64,000 bases of DNA from Actinacidiphila acidipaludis (GCF_019890725.1 NZ_JAINZZ010000004.1:1-64000), one strand, 5' to 3'; shown: positions 43,939 through 53,188, counted from the stretch's first letter. Notes: generated by a model from the letters alone, not told the origin. Numbers and translations: made by a program.

Positions 43939-44366
43939 CTGTGGTCCCCCTTGATGCCTGATGTCTGTTGCCCCGCGGCAATCACACGCGGGAAGCCCTG
44001 ACCGTATCGCGCGGCCGACCACATTCACCGCACAGAAGTGTCATCGTCCCGTCACAGTTCTCACCGGCGAACTACAGCCCGGGCACCTGTGCGAACCCCG
44101 TCCGGCCCGGCGCACGGGCGCAGGTGACACCTCGTGAGCTCACCTTCCGCGCGGGCCGGTCGGCCTCCGCTTGCCGCCACGCGGCCCGGCCGGAGGAGGT
44201 CCGCCCGCGTGACATGCCCGTGACGCAATCCGCACGCTCCGGGACTCGATGCCGCCACCGCCCTTTCGGTACGGTGGTTTTCAGCCTGGATACGGGGACC
44301 AGCGGGAGTGATCAAGCCATGCCTGTGCGGTGTCCCCGGCCATCACGGATCGGGGAGCCCACGACG
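43939..44366. other. Non-coding divergent intergenic region
   Basis: These 428 bases separate the leftward VCBS gene and the rightward lipoprotein gene. A short stem CCACCG/CGGTGG (44255-44260, 44272-44277) followed by TTTT lies about 85 bases before the lipoprotein start. Promoters for both genes are expected but no convincing -10/-35 pair was identified. No additional gene is supported. Confidence 0.4.
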
Positions 44367-45047
44367 ATGCGAGCCATGCGAGCCACTCCGGTTTCCCCGG
44401 TTCTCGCCACCGCCCTGGCGGTTGTCGGCGCTCTGGCACTGAGCGCGTGCGGCTCGGACTCCGGCGGCTCCGCCACCATCGACAAGGGCGGCCCGGCGAC
44501 CACGGCCCCGGTCTCCGCCTCCCCGACGGCCGCTCCCACCGGGCCGCCGCCGACGGTCGACGCGCTGCTCGCCCTGCCGGCCGGTCTCCGGGTCGTCTTC
44601 GACTTCGGGACGCCCGCCGACCACGCCCCGGCCGCGGCGCTGACCGGCGCGGCCGACTACATCCAGGCGATCACCCACGCGGTGGTCGAGCAGAACCCGC
44701 ACGACGCGTCGCTGAGCGCCTACGCGGCGGGCGGCGCGCTGTCCTACGCGCAGAACTACGTGCGGCAGAACGTGCAGCGCCGGCTCACCCTCACCGGCAC
44801 CGATCGGTACTACCGGCCGAAGGTCGCGGTGAGCAAGAGCGGCGAGGCCGTCGAGATCACCCTGTGCAACGACCAGGGCAAGCTGTACAGCAAGGAGATC
44901 CCCACCGGGAAGGTGCACATCACCCCTGCCGACGACGCGAGTTACTCGCTGTTCGACATCGTGATGGCGAAGCTCCCCACCGGCAAGGAGCTGTGGCAGG
45001 CCAACTCGATCACGGTCAAGGGGAAGGCACTGGAATGCGAGCAGTGA
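44367..45047 (+). CDS. Secreted lipoprotein of unknown function
   Basis: A 226-residue lipoprotein. The signal peptide ends in the lipobox LSAC ('VVGALALSACGSD', about residue 24-34). A Ser/Thr/Pro-rich linker of ~35 residues leads to a conserved-looking domain with 'AADYIQAITHAVVEQ' and 'YAQNYVRQNVQRRLTLTGTD', which could be an NTF2-like fold. GGGGAG lies nine bases before the ATG at 44367. The last 13 bases overlap the next gene in another frame, so the two form a coupled pair exporting an anchored and a soluble protein. Function unknown. Confidence 0.75.
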   Translation: MRAMRATPVSPVLATALAVVGALALSACGSDSGGSATIDKGGPATTAPVSASPTAAPTGPPPTVDALLALPAGLRVVFDFGTPADHAPAAALTGAADYIQAITHAVVEQNPHDASLSAYAAGGALSYAQNYVRQNVQRRLTLTGTDRYYRPKVAVSKSGEAVEITLCNDQGKLYSKEIPTGKVHITPADDASYSLFDIVMAKLPTGKELWQANSITVKGKALECEQ

Positions 45048-46105
45048 TACCGATGTCGCTGATCGGCCGGGGGCTGGTGCTCGCCGGGGTCGCCGTGGTG
45101 GCGACCGCGGGCACGGCCTTCGCCAACAGCGACGTCTCGAAGACCACCTCGGGCAGCAGCGGCAACGGCACCATCGGCGCCCAGGTCAGGGGCGTGACCG
45201 TCACGTCCTCCAACAAGGCGGGCAGCACCTCGAAGCCGCTCACCTCCTCCGGCGCGAGCTGGACTCCCCCGCCGTGCTGGATCGGGCCGATCGGCGGGCC
45301 GGCCGACTTCAAGAAGATGGTCGAGAAGCAGGTCAAGGACACCGACGCCTATCCCGGCCAGCCCAGTTACGCGATGCAGGCGATGGACGAGTACCGCCGT
45401 CACTACGAGGAGGGCTACACCTGGAGCGGCGGCGGCGACGGCTACAAGAACTTCAACCTCGACCAGGAGGGCAAGGGGCAGTTCTGGGGCCCGTTCGAGA
45501 ACCCCGACTCGACCAGCCCCGACCGCTTCAACTGCAACTCCACGCTGCCGATGTGGGTGCCGAACGGTCAACTGCCGCCCGCCGGAACGCCGAACGTCAT
45601 CACCACCGACATGCTGGCCAAAATCGCGGCCGCCAGCACCGAGGTCCCGGGCGTCGAGATCACGACCAACCCGCGGGGCACCCAGACCGTCAACCTGCCG
45701 ACGTGGGTGAAGCTCCAGGAGAATCTCGCGCCGGTGGTGGTCCGGGCCAGCGTCGACCTCGGGGGCGGCGCCACGCTCTGGGCCGAGACCACCGCGGAAA
45801 CGCACGGCGTCCACATCGACCCGGGCACGCCCGACGCCCAGGTCTTCCCCGGCGGCGGTGACTGCCCTGTCGGTGCCAACGGCACGGTCGGGGCCGACTA
45901 CAACGGCGACCCCGGGGCGACCCCGCCGTGCGGTGTCACCTACCAGCGTTCCACGCAGAACCGCGGCCCGTTCCAGCTCAACGTCACCGCCGTGTGGAAC
46001 GTGACGTGGCGGGGCTCGGACGGGAACACGGGCGGCTTCGACCCCGCGACCGTCAGCGACCCGACACCGGTCACCGTCCGGGAGATCCAGGCCGTCAACC
46101 GCTGA
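45035..46105 (+). CDS. Secreted protein of unknown function
   Basis: A 356-residue exported protein. The signal peptide 'GLVLAGVAVVATAGTAFA' ends in an AFA cleavage site near residue 30. The mature part contains 'PPPCWIGPIGGPADFKKMV' and later 'VPGVEITTNPRGTQTVNLPTW', 'ENLAPVVVRASVDLGGGATLW', and six or more cysteines that could form disulfides outside the cell. No domain is recognised. AAGG lies seven bases before the ATG. It overlaps the lipoprotein gene by 13 bases, so translation is probably coupled, and it is followed by a terminator hairpin. Confidence 0.75.
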   Translation: MRAVIPMSLIGRGLVLAGVAVVATAGTAFANSDVSKTTSGSSGNGTIGAQVRGVTVTSSNKAGSTSKPLTSSGASWTPPPCWIGPIGGPADFKKMVEKQVKDTDAYPGQPSYAMQAMDEYRRHYEEGYTWSGGGDGYKNFNLDQEGKGQFWGPFENPDSTSPDRFNCNSTLPMWVPNGQLPPAGTPNVITTDMLAKIAAASTEVPGVEITTNPRGTQTVNLPTWVKLQENLAPVVVRASVDLGGGATLWAETTAETHGVHIDPGTPDAQVFPGGGDCPVGANGTVGADYNGDPGATPPCGVTYQRSTQNRGPFQLNVTAVWNVTWRGSDGNTGGFDPATVSDPTPVTVREIQAVNR

Positions 46106-46118
46106 CCCGCGCTCCGGG

Positions 46119-46143
46119 CCGGCCGGCATTCGGCGCCGGCCGG
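46119..46143 (+). terminator. 9-bp hairpin terminator
   Basis: Arms CCGGCCGGC (46119-46127) and GCCGGCCGG (46135-46143) with a 7-nt loop lie just after the secreted-protein gene. Confidence 0.6.
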
Positions 46144-46229
46144 ACGGCACGCCTCGGCGCCGACGCGCCGTGTCGGACCACGCCGGGGAAGTGGCGGCAG
46201 GCCAGGATGGACGGCACCCGGGAGTGCTC

Positions 46230-46808
46230 ATGGGCGTCACCGGGGTCCCGGCCCAGCGCCAGAAGGGTGCCGTCACAGTGCTCACCACGGACGAACTGGC
46301 TCGGCGGAACGCCGGGTTCGCCGACGGCGGAACCTTCGCCGGCCTCAAGCTGCTGCCGAGCGGCGGTCTGACGGTCATCGGATGCGTCGACCCCCGGGTC
46401 GACCCGTCCCACGTGCTCGGACTCGAACTCGGCGAGGCGGCGGTGATCCGCAACGTCGGAGGGCGGGTCACCCCCGCGACACTCCGGATGCTGGGGATGC
46501 TCGCGAAGGTGGTGGAGGCCCGCACGGGCGGTTCCCGCACGGGCGCCACCCACTACGCGGTCCTGCACCACACCGACTGCGGGATCACCGACCTGGCCGC
46601 GTTCCCCGAACTGCTGGGCGACTACTTCGAGGTTCCGGCCGGAGGCGTGGACGCCAAGGCCGTCACCGACCCGCGCGCCGCGGTCGCCGTCGACGTCGGC
46701 GTTCTGCGGCGCGAACTCCCGGCCGGGATCCTCGTCTCGGGGCTCGTGTACGACGTGGCCACCGGGACCGTCGAGGTGGTCGTCCCGCCCGAGCGCGGGC
46801 AAGGATGA
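46230..46808 (+). CDS. Beta-class carbonic anhydrase-like protein
   Basis: A 192-residue protein with the zinc signature of beta-carbonic anhydrases: 'VIGCVDPRVDP' gives CxDxR, and 'VLHHTDCGITDL' gives HxxC, together supplying Cys-His-Cys ligands and the Asp-Arg dyad. 'GEAAVIRNVGGRV' also matches the family. It would interconvert CO2 and bicarbonate in the cytosol. The ATG at 46230 has GGGAG five bases upstream; a longer frame reaches 46170. The MBL-fold gene follows 57 bases later on the same strand and may be cotranscribed. Confidence 0.85.
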   Translation: MGVTGVPAQRQKGAVTVLTTDELARRNAGFADGGTFAGLKLLPSGGLTVIGCVDPRVDPSHVLGLELGEAAVIRNVGGRVTPATLRMLGMLAKVVEARTGGSRTGATHYAVLHHTDCGITDLAAFPELLGDYFEVPAGGVDAKAVTDPRAAVAVDVGVLRRELPAGILVSGLVYDVATGTVEVVVPPERGQG

Positions 46809-46865
46809 CTCCGCGCGGCACCTGTGCGCCGCTCGCGGTCCGGACCGGAGGAGGGGCTTTCCCGT

Positions 46866-47918
46866 ATGTGTGACGATCACGGGCACTCGGCGGCCGAGGC
46901 GGCCTGGTCGGCGCCGCGCGCCGCGGAGGGAACGGCGGTCGACCCGGTGACGCTGCCCGAGGTCGACGAGGTCAGGATCACGACGATGGTCGACAACAGC
47001 TTCGACGCCCTGCTGCCCTCCGCCGAAGGGGTCGCCCGGGCGTCGATCGGAAGCGGGCGGACCGCCGCGCGGCAGTTCGCCGGCGGCGAGACGGTCGCGG
47101 GGCTGCGTGCCGAGCACGGCTTCTCCGCCCTGGTCGCCGTCCGCACCGGGAACGCGAGCAGCACGCTGCTCTTCGACACCGGCGCGTCGGCCGACGGGCT
47201 GGCGGTGAACGCCGAGCGGCTCGGCGTCGACGTCGGCGGCATCCAGGGCGTCGTGCTCAGCCACGGGCACTTCGACCACGCGGGCGGCTTCGACGGCCTG
47301 GCCCGGCTGCGCGGACGCTCCGGCCTGCCGCTGACCGTCCACCCCGCGGTCTGGACCCGCCGCCGCCTGAATCTGCCCGCCGGCCAGGGTCTGGAGATGC
47401 CCACGCTGTCGCGGGGCGCCCTGGAACGTGAAGGGTTCGAGGTCGTCGAGCGGCGGCAGCCGTCGCTGCTGGCCGGGGGCGTCCTGATCACCGGCGAGGT
47501 GGACCGCGTCACCGAGTTCGAGCACGGCATGCCGCCGGCGCATCAGGCCTGGGACGGCGACGGCTGGCGGCACGACCCCCTGGTGATCGACGACCAGGCG
47601 CTCGTCGTCCATGTGCGCGGCCGCGGGCTCGTGATCGTCACCGGGTGCGGCCACGCCGGAGTGGTCAACATCGTCCGGCACGCGATGCGGCTGACCGGCG
47701 TCGGCAGGCTGCTGGCCCTCGTCGGCGGCTTCCACCTGAGCGGTCCCGCCTTCGAGCCGGTCATCGCCCCGACGGTGGCCGCGCTCACCGAGCTCGCCCC
47801 CGAGCTGATCGTCCCCGGCCACTGCACCGGCTGGCGCGCCCAGCACACCCTGGCCGCGGCCCTCCCCGACGCCTGGGTCCAGACCAGCGTCGGCACCACC
47901 TACACCCTCACGGCCTGA
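46866..47918 (+). CDS. MBL-fold metallohydrolase (DHPPP-synthase-like subgroup)
   Basis: A 350-residue metallo-beta-lactamase-fold hydrolase. The metal motif is 'VLSHGHFDHAGGFDGL' (HxHxDH), with later histidines in 'VTGCGHAGVVNIVRHAMR', 'GGFHLSGPAFEPV' and 'VPGHCTGWRAQHTL'. This combination marks the subgroup that includes archaeal dihydropterin ribofuranosyl-aminobenzene phosphate synthases, although most bacterial members are uncharacterised. The ATG at 46866 has GGAGGAGGGG upstream. It is convergent with moeZ and shares a terminator with it. Confidence 0.85.
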   Translation: MCDDHGHSAAEAAWSAPRAAEGTAVDPVTLPEVDEVRITTMVDNSFDALLPSAEGVARASIGSGRTAARQFAGGETVAGLRAEHGFSALVAVRTGNASSTLLFDTGASADGLAVNAERLGVDVGGIQGVVLSHGHFDHAGGFDGLARLRGRSGLPLTVHPAVWTRRRLNLPAGQGLEMPTLSRGALEREGFEVVERRQPSLLAGGVLITGEVDRVTEFEHGMPPAHQAWDGDGWRHDPLVIDDQALVVHVRGRGLVIVTGCGHAGVVNIVRHAMRLTGVGRLLALVGGFHLSGPAFEPVIAPTVAALTELAPELIVPGHCTGWRAQHTLAAALPDAWVQTSVGTTYTLTA

Positions 47919-47961
47919 CCCCCGCCCCCGGCCTGACCCCGCCTCACCGGAGCACCCAACG

Positions 47962-47996
47962 AAAAGGCGGGCCGCGGCACATCGCCGCAGCCCGCC
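47962..47996 (-). terminator. Intrinsic terminator between MBL-fold gene and moeZ
   Basis: A stem with arms 47966-47978 and 47984-47996 (one mismatch) and 5-nt loop ends on the moeZ side with TTTT (minus strand, 47965-47962), the classical form. It lies between the convergent genes. Confidence 0.75.
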
Positions 47997-48007
47997 GGAT
48001 CAGCCGC

Positions 48008-49186
48008 TCAGTAGACCGGCTTGTGGGGCTCGATGGTGTTGACCCAGCCGATGACGCCGCCGCCGACGTGGACCGCGTCCGAGAAGCCGGCCGACTTCAG
48101 GACGGCGAGCACCTCGGCGCTGCGGACACCGGTCTTGCAGTGCAGCACGATCCGCTTGTCCTGCGGCAGCGACGACAGCGCGGTGCCCATCAGGAACTCG
48201 TTCTTCGGGATCAACTTCGCGCCCGGGATGGACACGATCTCGTACTCGTTCGGCTCGCGGACGTCGATGATCTCGATGTTCTCGCCGTCGTCGATCCACT
48301 CCTTGAGCTGCTTCGGAGTGATCGTGGAGCCGGCCGCGGCCTGCTGGGCCTCCTCGGAGACGACGCCGCAGAAGGCCTCGTAGTCGATGAGCTCCGTGAC
48401 CGTGGGGTTCTCGCCGCACACCGCGCAGTCCGGGTCCTTGCGGACCTTGACCTGGCGGTACTGCATCTCCAGGGCGTCGTAGATCATCAGCCGGCCGACC
48501 AGCGGGTCACCGATGCCGGCCAGCACCTTGATCGCCTCGGTGACCTGGATCGAGCCGATGGACGCGCACAGCACGCCGAGGACGCCGCCCTCGGCGCAGG
48601 ACGGGACCATGCCCGGCGGCGGGGGCTCCGGGTACAGGCAGCGGTAGCAGGGGCCGTGCTCGGACCAGAAGACGGACGCCTGGCCGTCGAAGCGGTAGAT
48701 CGAGCCCCACACGTAGGGCTTGTTGAGCAGCACACACGCGTCGTTGACCAGGTAGCGGGTGGCGAAGTTGTCGGTGCCGTCCACGATCAGGTCGTACTGG
48801 GCGAAGATGTCCATCACGTTGTCGGCCTCGAGCCGCTCCTCGTGAAGGACGACGTTCACGTACGGGTTGATGCCCAGCACGGAGTCGCGGGCGGACTCGG
48901 CCTTGGAGCGGCCGATGTCGGCCTGGCTGTGGATGATCTGGCGCTGCAGGTTCGACTCGTCGACCTCGTCGAACTCCACGATGCCGAGCGTGCCGACGCC
49001 CGCCGCGGCCAGGTACATCAGGGCCGGCGAACCGAGGCCGCCGGCGCCCACACACAGCACCTTGGCGTTCTTCAGCCGCTTCTGCCCGTCCATGCCCACA
49101 TCGGGGATGATCAGGTGACGCGAGTACCTGCGGACCTCGTCAACGGTGAGCTCGTCGGCCGGCTCGACCAGGGGTGGCAGCGACAC
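48008..49186 (-). CDS. moeZ: MoeZ: adenylyltransferase / sulfurtransferase
   Basis: A 392-residue fusion of a ThiF/MoeB-type E1 domain and a rhodanese domain. 'VLCVGAGGLGSPALMYLAAAG' region carries the nucleotide motif (shown here in part as GAGGLGSP), followed by 'VEFDEVDESNLQRQ' and the zinc cysteines CYRC and CAVC. The rhodanese C-terminus has 'IIDVREPNEYEI' and the active-site cysteine in 'VLHCKTGVRSAE'. MoeZ adenylates and thiocarboxylates small sulfur-carrier proteins for molybdopterin, cysteine and other thio-metabolites. The start is GTG at 49186 with GAGG five bases upstream. MoaE, which uses the molybdopterin carrier, is encoded at 9944-10405. Confidence 0.94.
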   Translation of the reverse strand: MSLPPLVEPADELTVDEVRRYSRHLIIPDVGMDGQKRLKNAKVLCVGAGGLGSPALMYLAAAGVGTLGIVEFDEVDESNLQRQIIHSQADIGRSKAESARDSVLGINPYVNVVLHEERLEADNVMDIFAQYDLIVDGTDNFATRYLVNDACVLLNKPYVWGSIYRFDGQASVFWSEHGPCYRCLYPEPPPPGMVPSCAEGGVLGVLCASIGSIQVTEAIKVLAGIGDPLVGRLMIYDALEMQYRQVKVRKDPDCAVCGENPTVTELIDYEAFCGVVSEEAQQAAAGSTITPKQLKEWIDDGENIEIIDVREPNEYEIVSIPGAKLIPKNEFLMGTALSSLPQDKRIVLHCKTGVRSAEVLAVLKSAGFSDAVHVGGGVIGWVNTIEPHKPVY

Positions 49187-49378
49187 AGGGACCTCAGCAA
49201 TACGGTTGGTCGGTCATCAGACAGGACACGCACGGCCCGGCCCGGGAGCCGGCACGCACACGCTTTCGTGCAACACTGCCACGCCCGTCTTCATTCCAAG
49301 ACACCCGGTCCGAGGACCGAGACATTTCCCGGCCACATGGTGGGCGGACGGCCGTCCCTCGCCGCCCACCCGCCAGGC

Positions 49379-50227
49379 TCACACCTTTCGCACCACTTCG
49401 TGCCAGTAGGCGGGTAGACCCGCCCAGGGATCGGCGCCCTCCAGCGCGCTCCGGTCGGTCATGCAGACCGTACCGGCGCCCTGCCAGCGGGCGATCCGCA
49501 GCGCTTCGTCCAGGTGGGCCGCGGACAGGCCGTGCACCAGGTGCGCGAACCGGGACGCCGGATAGGCCGCCGACCACTCCGGGGCCTCCGACCAGCGGTA
49601 GCGGGTCCAGGCACCGTTGAAGACCACGACCTGGTCGGCGATGTCCGCGTAGCCCGGGTAGGGGTAGACGCCGGGCGACAGCACGATCCGGGGCACGCGC
49701 CGAGCGGGACCCCCCGCCGCGTCCGGGCCCGCGACACCGTCCGGCTGCCCGTCGGCACCGTCAGCACCGCCGGCACCGTTGTCGTGCCGCCGCTCGTGCT
49801 CCTTCTCCAGCAGGGCGCGCAGCGTGCTGACCACCCGGCGGCACTCGGACGTCTCCACCCGCAGGGTCGGCGCGCGGTCCAGGTAGAAGCCGTCCACGCG
49901 GTACCAGTCCAGGTAGTGCGAGGCGTCGGAGACCAGCTGACCGAAGGGCCGCGTGCCGTGCGCGCAGTCCAGCAGTCCGAGGACCGGGACGCCGTTCTCA
50001 CGGACGCGGGTCAGCGCCTCGGTGTACAGCGGGTCGCTGCGGCTGCCGGGGCCGCGCGACACGTCGAACGCGACCCAGTCCAGCGGCGTGCCCGGCCGGG
50101 CCAGCTCGGCCCACTCGGCGGGCGCGACCAGCGGGTGGGCGAAGGCGGGCACGCCGAAGCCGGTGCGGCCACCGCCGTCGCACCCGGCGGCCGGGAGCGG
50201 GGTGCGGGAGGGGATCAGACGCGGCAT
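49379..50227 (-). CDS. Spherulin-4-type glycosidase-like protein
   Basis: A 282-residue protein of the spherulation-specific family 4, which includes the fungal galactosaminogalactan hydrolase Sph3 (GH135). Motifs are 'GVPAFAHPLVAPAEW', 'DWVAFDVSRGPGS', 'GVPVLGLLDCAHGTRPF' and 'YRVDGFYLDRAPT', with the acidic residues expected at the active site of this barrel. No signal peptide is seen, so it may act inside the cell or be exported unconventionally. A ~40-residue Gly/Ala/Asp insert (around residue 165) interrupts the fold. The ATG at 50227 has GGAGG four bases upstream and overlaps the epimerase stop by 13 bases, so the two are coupled. It is the last gene of an exopolysaccharide-type operon. 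Confidence 0.82.
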   Translation of the reverse strand: MPRLIPSRTPLPAAGCDGGGRTGFGVPAFAHPLVAPAEWAELARPGTPLDWVAFDVSRGPGSRSDPLYTEALTRVRENGVPVLGLLDCAHGTRPFGQLVSDASHYLDWYRVDGFYLDRAPTLRVETSECRRVVSTLRALLEKEHERRHDNGAGGADGADGQPDGVAGPDAAGGPARRVPRIVLSPGVYPYPGYADIADQVVVFNGAWTRYRWSEAPEWSAAYPASRFAHLVHGLSAAHLDEALRIARWQGAGTVCMTDRSALEGADPWAGLPAYWHEVVRKV

Positions 50228-51126
50228 GCCGCCTCCATCCACACGTCGGCCAGCGACTCCTCCAGGCCGATCCGGGGCCGCCAGCCGAGCCGGTCGCGGG
50301 CCGTGCGGACGTCCGCCTGCTGCCACAGCCCGCAGCCGTCGGGGTACGGCGGCTGCACCGGCGGGGTGTGCGGCTCGTCCACCTCGTGCAGCACGCCGTC
50401 GAAGCCCGCGACGTGCGCGAGCGCCGCGGCCATGTCCCGCATCCGGACCGCCCGGCCGCTGCCGATGTTCACCACGCCCTGCGCCGCCGACAGCGACGCG
50501 GCGTGCACGGCGCGTGCGACGTCGCGCACGTCCACGAAGTCGCGCTGCACCGCCAGCCCGCCGAGCTTCAGCTCGCCGTCACCGTTCTGCATGGCCCGGC
50601 GCAGCGCCTCGGCGATCCGGCCGAGGGGCGCGCCGGTCGGGGTGCCGGGGCCGACCGGGCTGAACACCCGCAGCACCACCGCGTCCAGCCCCGAGCCGAG
50701 CACCAGCTCGGTGGCGGCCAGCTTGCTCACCCCGTACGGGCCGCCGGGCCGCGGCGCGGCGTCCTCCCCGGTGGACGCGCCGACCGGCGAGGGCCCGTAC
50801 TCCGAACCGCAGCCGACCTGCACCAGCCGCGCGCCGATCCCGCTGCGCCGCAGCGCCTCGCAGATGGTCGCGACGGCGACGGTGTTCTGCCGGGTCAGGT
50901 CGCGCGCGTTGCCGCGGGTCGAGCCGGCGCAGTTGATGACGACGCCCGGGTGCACGGCGTCGAGGAACCGGGCGAGGACCCCGGGGGCGCCGGACGACAG
51001 GTCGAACCGCACGTCGGCGTCGTCGCTCCTGCCGAGCGCGGTGAGCTGGACGGCCGGGTCGGCGAGCAGGCGCTCGGCGACATGGCGCCCGAGGAAGCCG
51101 TCGGCTCCGAGCAGCAGCGCTCTCAT
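50215..51126 (-). CDS. NAD-dependent sugar-nucleotide epimerase/dehydratase
   Basis: A 303-residue extended SDR. The dinucleotide motif is 'LLLGADGFLGRHVAE', and 'INCAGSTRGNARDL' and the catalytic 'GGPYGVSKLAATE' (YxxxK) are intact, with the Ser in 'VQVGCGSEYGPS'. Such enzymes convert UDP-glucose/GlcNAc to their galacto forms or dehydrate NDP-sugars. In this operon a UDP-GlcNAc/GalNAc C4-epimerase is a reasonable guess (PelX/Uge3-like), but specificity cannot be read. The ATG has GGAGG upstream. It overlaps the spherulin-type gene by 13 bases. Confidence 0.85.
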   Translation of the reverse strand: MRALLLGADGFLGRHVAERLLADPAVQLTALGRSDDADVRFDLSSGAPGVLARFLDAVHPGVVINCAGSTRGNARDLTRQNTVAVATICEALRRSGIGARLVQVGCGSEYGPSPVGASTGEDAAPRPGGPYGVSKLAATELVLGSGLDAVVLRVFSPVGPGTPTGAPLGRIAEALRRAMQNGDGELKLGGLAVQRDFVDVRDVARAVHAASLSAAQGVVNIGSGRAVRMRDMAAALAHVAGFDGVLHEVDEPHTPPVQPPYPDGCGLWQQADVRTARDRLGWRPRIGLEESLADVWMEAACRV

Positions 51127-51241
51127 CGGCTGCCTCCGGGCCTGCGGTGCGCGCCCGCGGCGCGCGGGGTGGTCGGGGTGGCTTGCGTGGTCACGGGTCG
51201 TTCTCCTGGGTGGCTCGTACGTCGCGTACCGGGGTACGGAG

Positions 51242-53188
51242 TCAGTTCGGTCGATGGGCCGCGGCGCGGGGCAGGACGCGGAACGCCTGCACGACGGCCA
51301 CGGCGGCGGCGGCCGCGCAGACCAGGGCCTGCGCGGTGCCGTGCGGGCCGCCGGTCCCGAGGGCGGCGGCCAGCCGGAACGGCGCCTCGGCGGCGCAGGC
51401 CGCGGCGAGCACCGCCGCGGCGAAGGCGGCCCGGCCGTGCAGGGCCAGCAGCCGGGCGGTGAACAGCAGCAGCCCGAGCGCGGCGGGCGTGGCCACCGGT
51501 CCGGCCACGCCCAGCAGCGCGACCAGGACGACGGTGTATCCGGCGAGAGCGGCGCCCAACCGCGGGCGGACGGCGTCGGCGAAGTCGTCCAGGCTTTGGC
51601 TGGGGGCGAGTTGGGCCCGGGAGCGGACCGCGAACCAGTGCGCGCAGTACGCCGCGGGCAGCAGGCTCGCGGCGAGGCCGGGCGCGGTGGGTGTGGTCAG
51701 GGCCAGCAGGACGCAGGCCGCGAGGGCGGCCAGCGGCCCGCGGGCGTGCAGCGGGCCGCGGCGCAGGACCGCGTACCCGGCGAGCAGCACGAGGGCGGTG
51801 ACGGCCGGGTCCGGCAGGAAGCGGGACGCCACCGCGCACACCGCGCCCGGCAGCAGGTAGCGGGCCGCGCCGGCCGGGTTCAGCCAGGCGCTCTCCCGCT
51901 TCCCCCGTACCGCCGCGGCGGCCTGGCCGGCCCGGGGCACCCGGGCGTACAGCTCCTCCGCCAGCCCGAACACGTCACGGTGCCGCAGTCGGCGCGCGTC
52001 CACGTCGGTCACGCCGTGGGCCTCCAGCCCGGCGGCGATCTCCCACACGTCCACGGCCCCCGCGATCAGGTCCTGATGCCGGTGCATCACCTGCCGCACC
52101 GGGTCCGCGGGGCCTCGCCTGCGGGGAAGTCCCCCGGAGGCGGGAGCAGTCGGGGGTGCGTCCCGGGACGACGCGCGGGAGGGGGCCGCGTCGCGGGAGG
52201 AGGCCGCGTCCCCGGAGGGCGTGCGCCCGGGCGGCGCCTTTCGGGGTGCCGCCTTGGCGGAGGCCGGGCTGCCGGGAGCCGCCGCGTGAACGGACGCCGC
52301 GGTCCCGGGGTCCGCGGTGCGTACGCCCCCGCGATCGGGCGTCGCGATCCCGGAGTTCGCGGTCCCGGCCTCCGCGATCCCGGCGCCCGCGCTCCCTGCC
52401 ACCGCGGGCCCGAGGTCCGCGCTCTCGGTCGGCCCCTGGGCCGGCGCCGGTACTGCAGGGGTCGCGGCCGGTGTGGCGGGCTGCCAAATCGATTCGGCAC
52501 ATCCGGGTCCACCGTCTGCGGCGGCGGTTGTTCGTTCGCGCGCCGCCCCCGCGGGGCCGGTCGCCCCGGCCGACGGGATCTCCTGCGCAGGCGCTTCCGC
52601 CGTCGCGGCGTCCGCCGGGCCGCCGTCCGGCCGGGGCTCGTCCGTCGCACACCGTCCGGTGGGCGTCTCGGGGACCGTGACCGGCTGCCCGGTGGCCGTC
52701 GTGCCGCCCGCCGCGGACGTTCCCGCCCCGGGAGCCGGGCCTTCGGGTGCGGCCGCAACGGCGTCGTCGTCCCGCGGCCCGGCACCGGCTTCCGCATGCT
52801 GGGACGCGGCCTCGGCCTCGGCCTTGGCACCGGACGGCTCCGGCTCCAGCACCTCGGCGGCCATCTTCCACAGCTCGGCGAACCCGGCGCCCGCCGCCGC
52901 GGGCTGCTCGTCGCCCGGCTCGGAGACGTCCTCGGTCTCCACCTCGACCTCGACGCCGGCCTCCGCCTCACCGCCCGCCTCCGCCGCAGCGCCCGCCTCC
53001 GCGGACGAACCGCCGTCGGATGCCGGCCGCACAGGCCTCCCCCACAGCTCGGCGAAGGCCGCGGACTCAGCGGACGCTGCGGACTCAGCGGGCGGGGCCT
53101 CCACCGAGGACGTCGAGGGCGCGGACGCAGGCGCGGGTGAGAGGTGGAGGGGGGCGATGTCCGCTGGGGTCGCGGGGCGAGGACTCAT
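51242..53188 (-). CDS. Large membrane protein of exopolysaccharide operon
   Basis: A 648-residue protein with an unusually long cytosolic N-terminus (1-370), very rich in Ala, Glu, Pro and Ser and probably disordered. A short conserved-looking segment ('AVDVWEIAAGLEAHGVTD', 'HRDVFGLAEELYARVP') and then seven to nine hydrophobic segments follow (for example 'GPLAALAACVLLALTTPT', 'AALAGYTVVLVALLGVAG'). It is not recognised. It could be a synthase-associated or exporter component, but it is not clearly PelG. The ATG overlaps the TGA of the glycosyltransferase gene (ATGA), so translation is coupled. A 115-base gap separates it from the epimerase. Confidence 0.75.
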   Translation of the reverse strand: MSPRPATPADIAPLHLSPAPASAPSTSSVEAPPAESAASAESAAFAELWGRPVRPASDGGSSAEAGAAAEAGGEAEAGVEVEVETEDVSEPGDEQPAAAGAGFAELWKMAAEVLEPEPSGAKAEAEAASQHAEAGAGPRDDDAVAAAPEGPAPGAGTSAAGGTTATGQPVTVPETPTGRCATDEPRPDGGPADAATAEAPAQEIPSAGATGPAGAARERTTAAADGGPGCAESIWQPATPAATPAVPAPAQGPTESADLGPAVAGSAGAGIAEAGTANSGIATPDRGGVRTADPGTAASVHAAAPGSPASAKAAPRKAPPGRTPSGDAASSRDAAPSRASSRDAPPTAPASGGLPRRRGPADPVRQVMHRHQDLIAGAVDVWEIAAGLEAHGVTDVDARRLRHRDVFGLAEELYARVPRAGQAAAAVRGKRESAWLNPAGAARYLLPGAVCAVASRFLPDPAVTALVLLAGYAVLRRGPLHARGPLAALAACVLLALTTPTAPGLAASLLPAAYCAHWFAVRSRAQLAPSQSLDDFADAVRPRLGAALAGYTVVLVALLGVAGPVATPAALGLLLFTARLLALHGRAAFAAAVLAAACAAEAPFRLAAALGTGGPHGTAQALVCAAAAAVAVVQAFRVLPRAAAHRPN

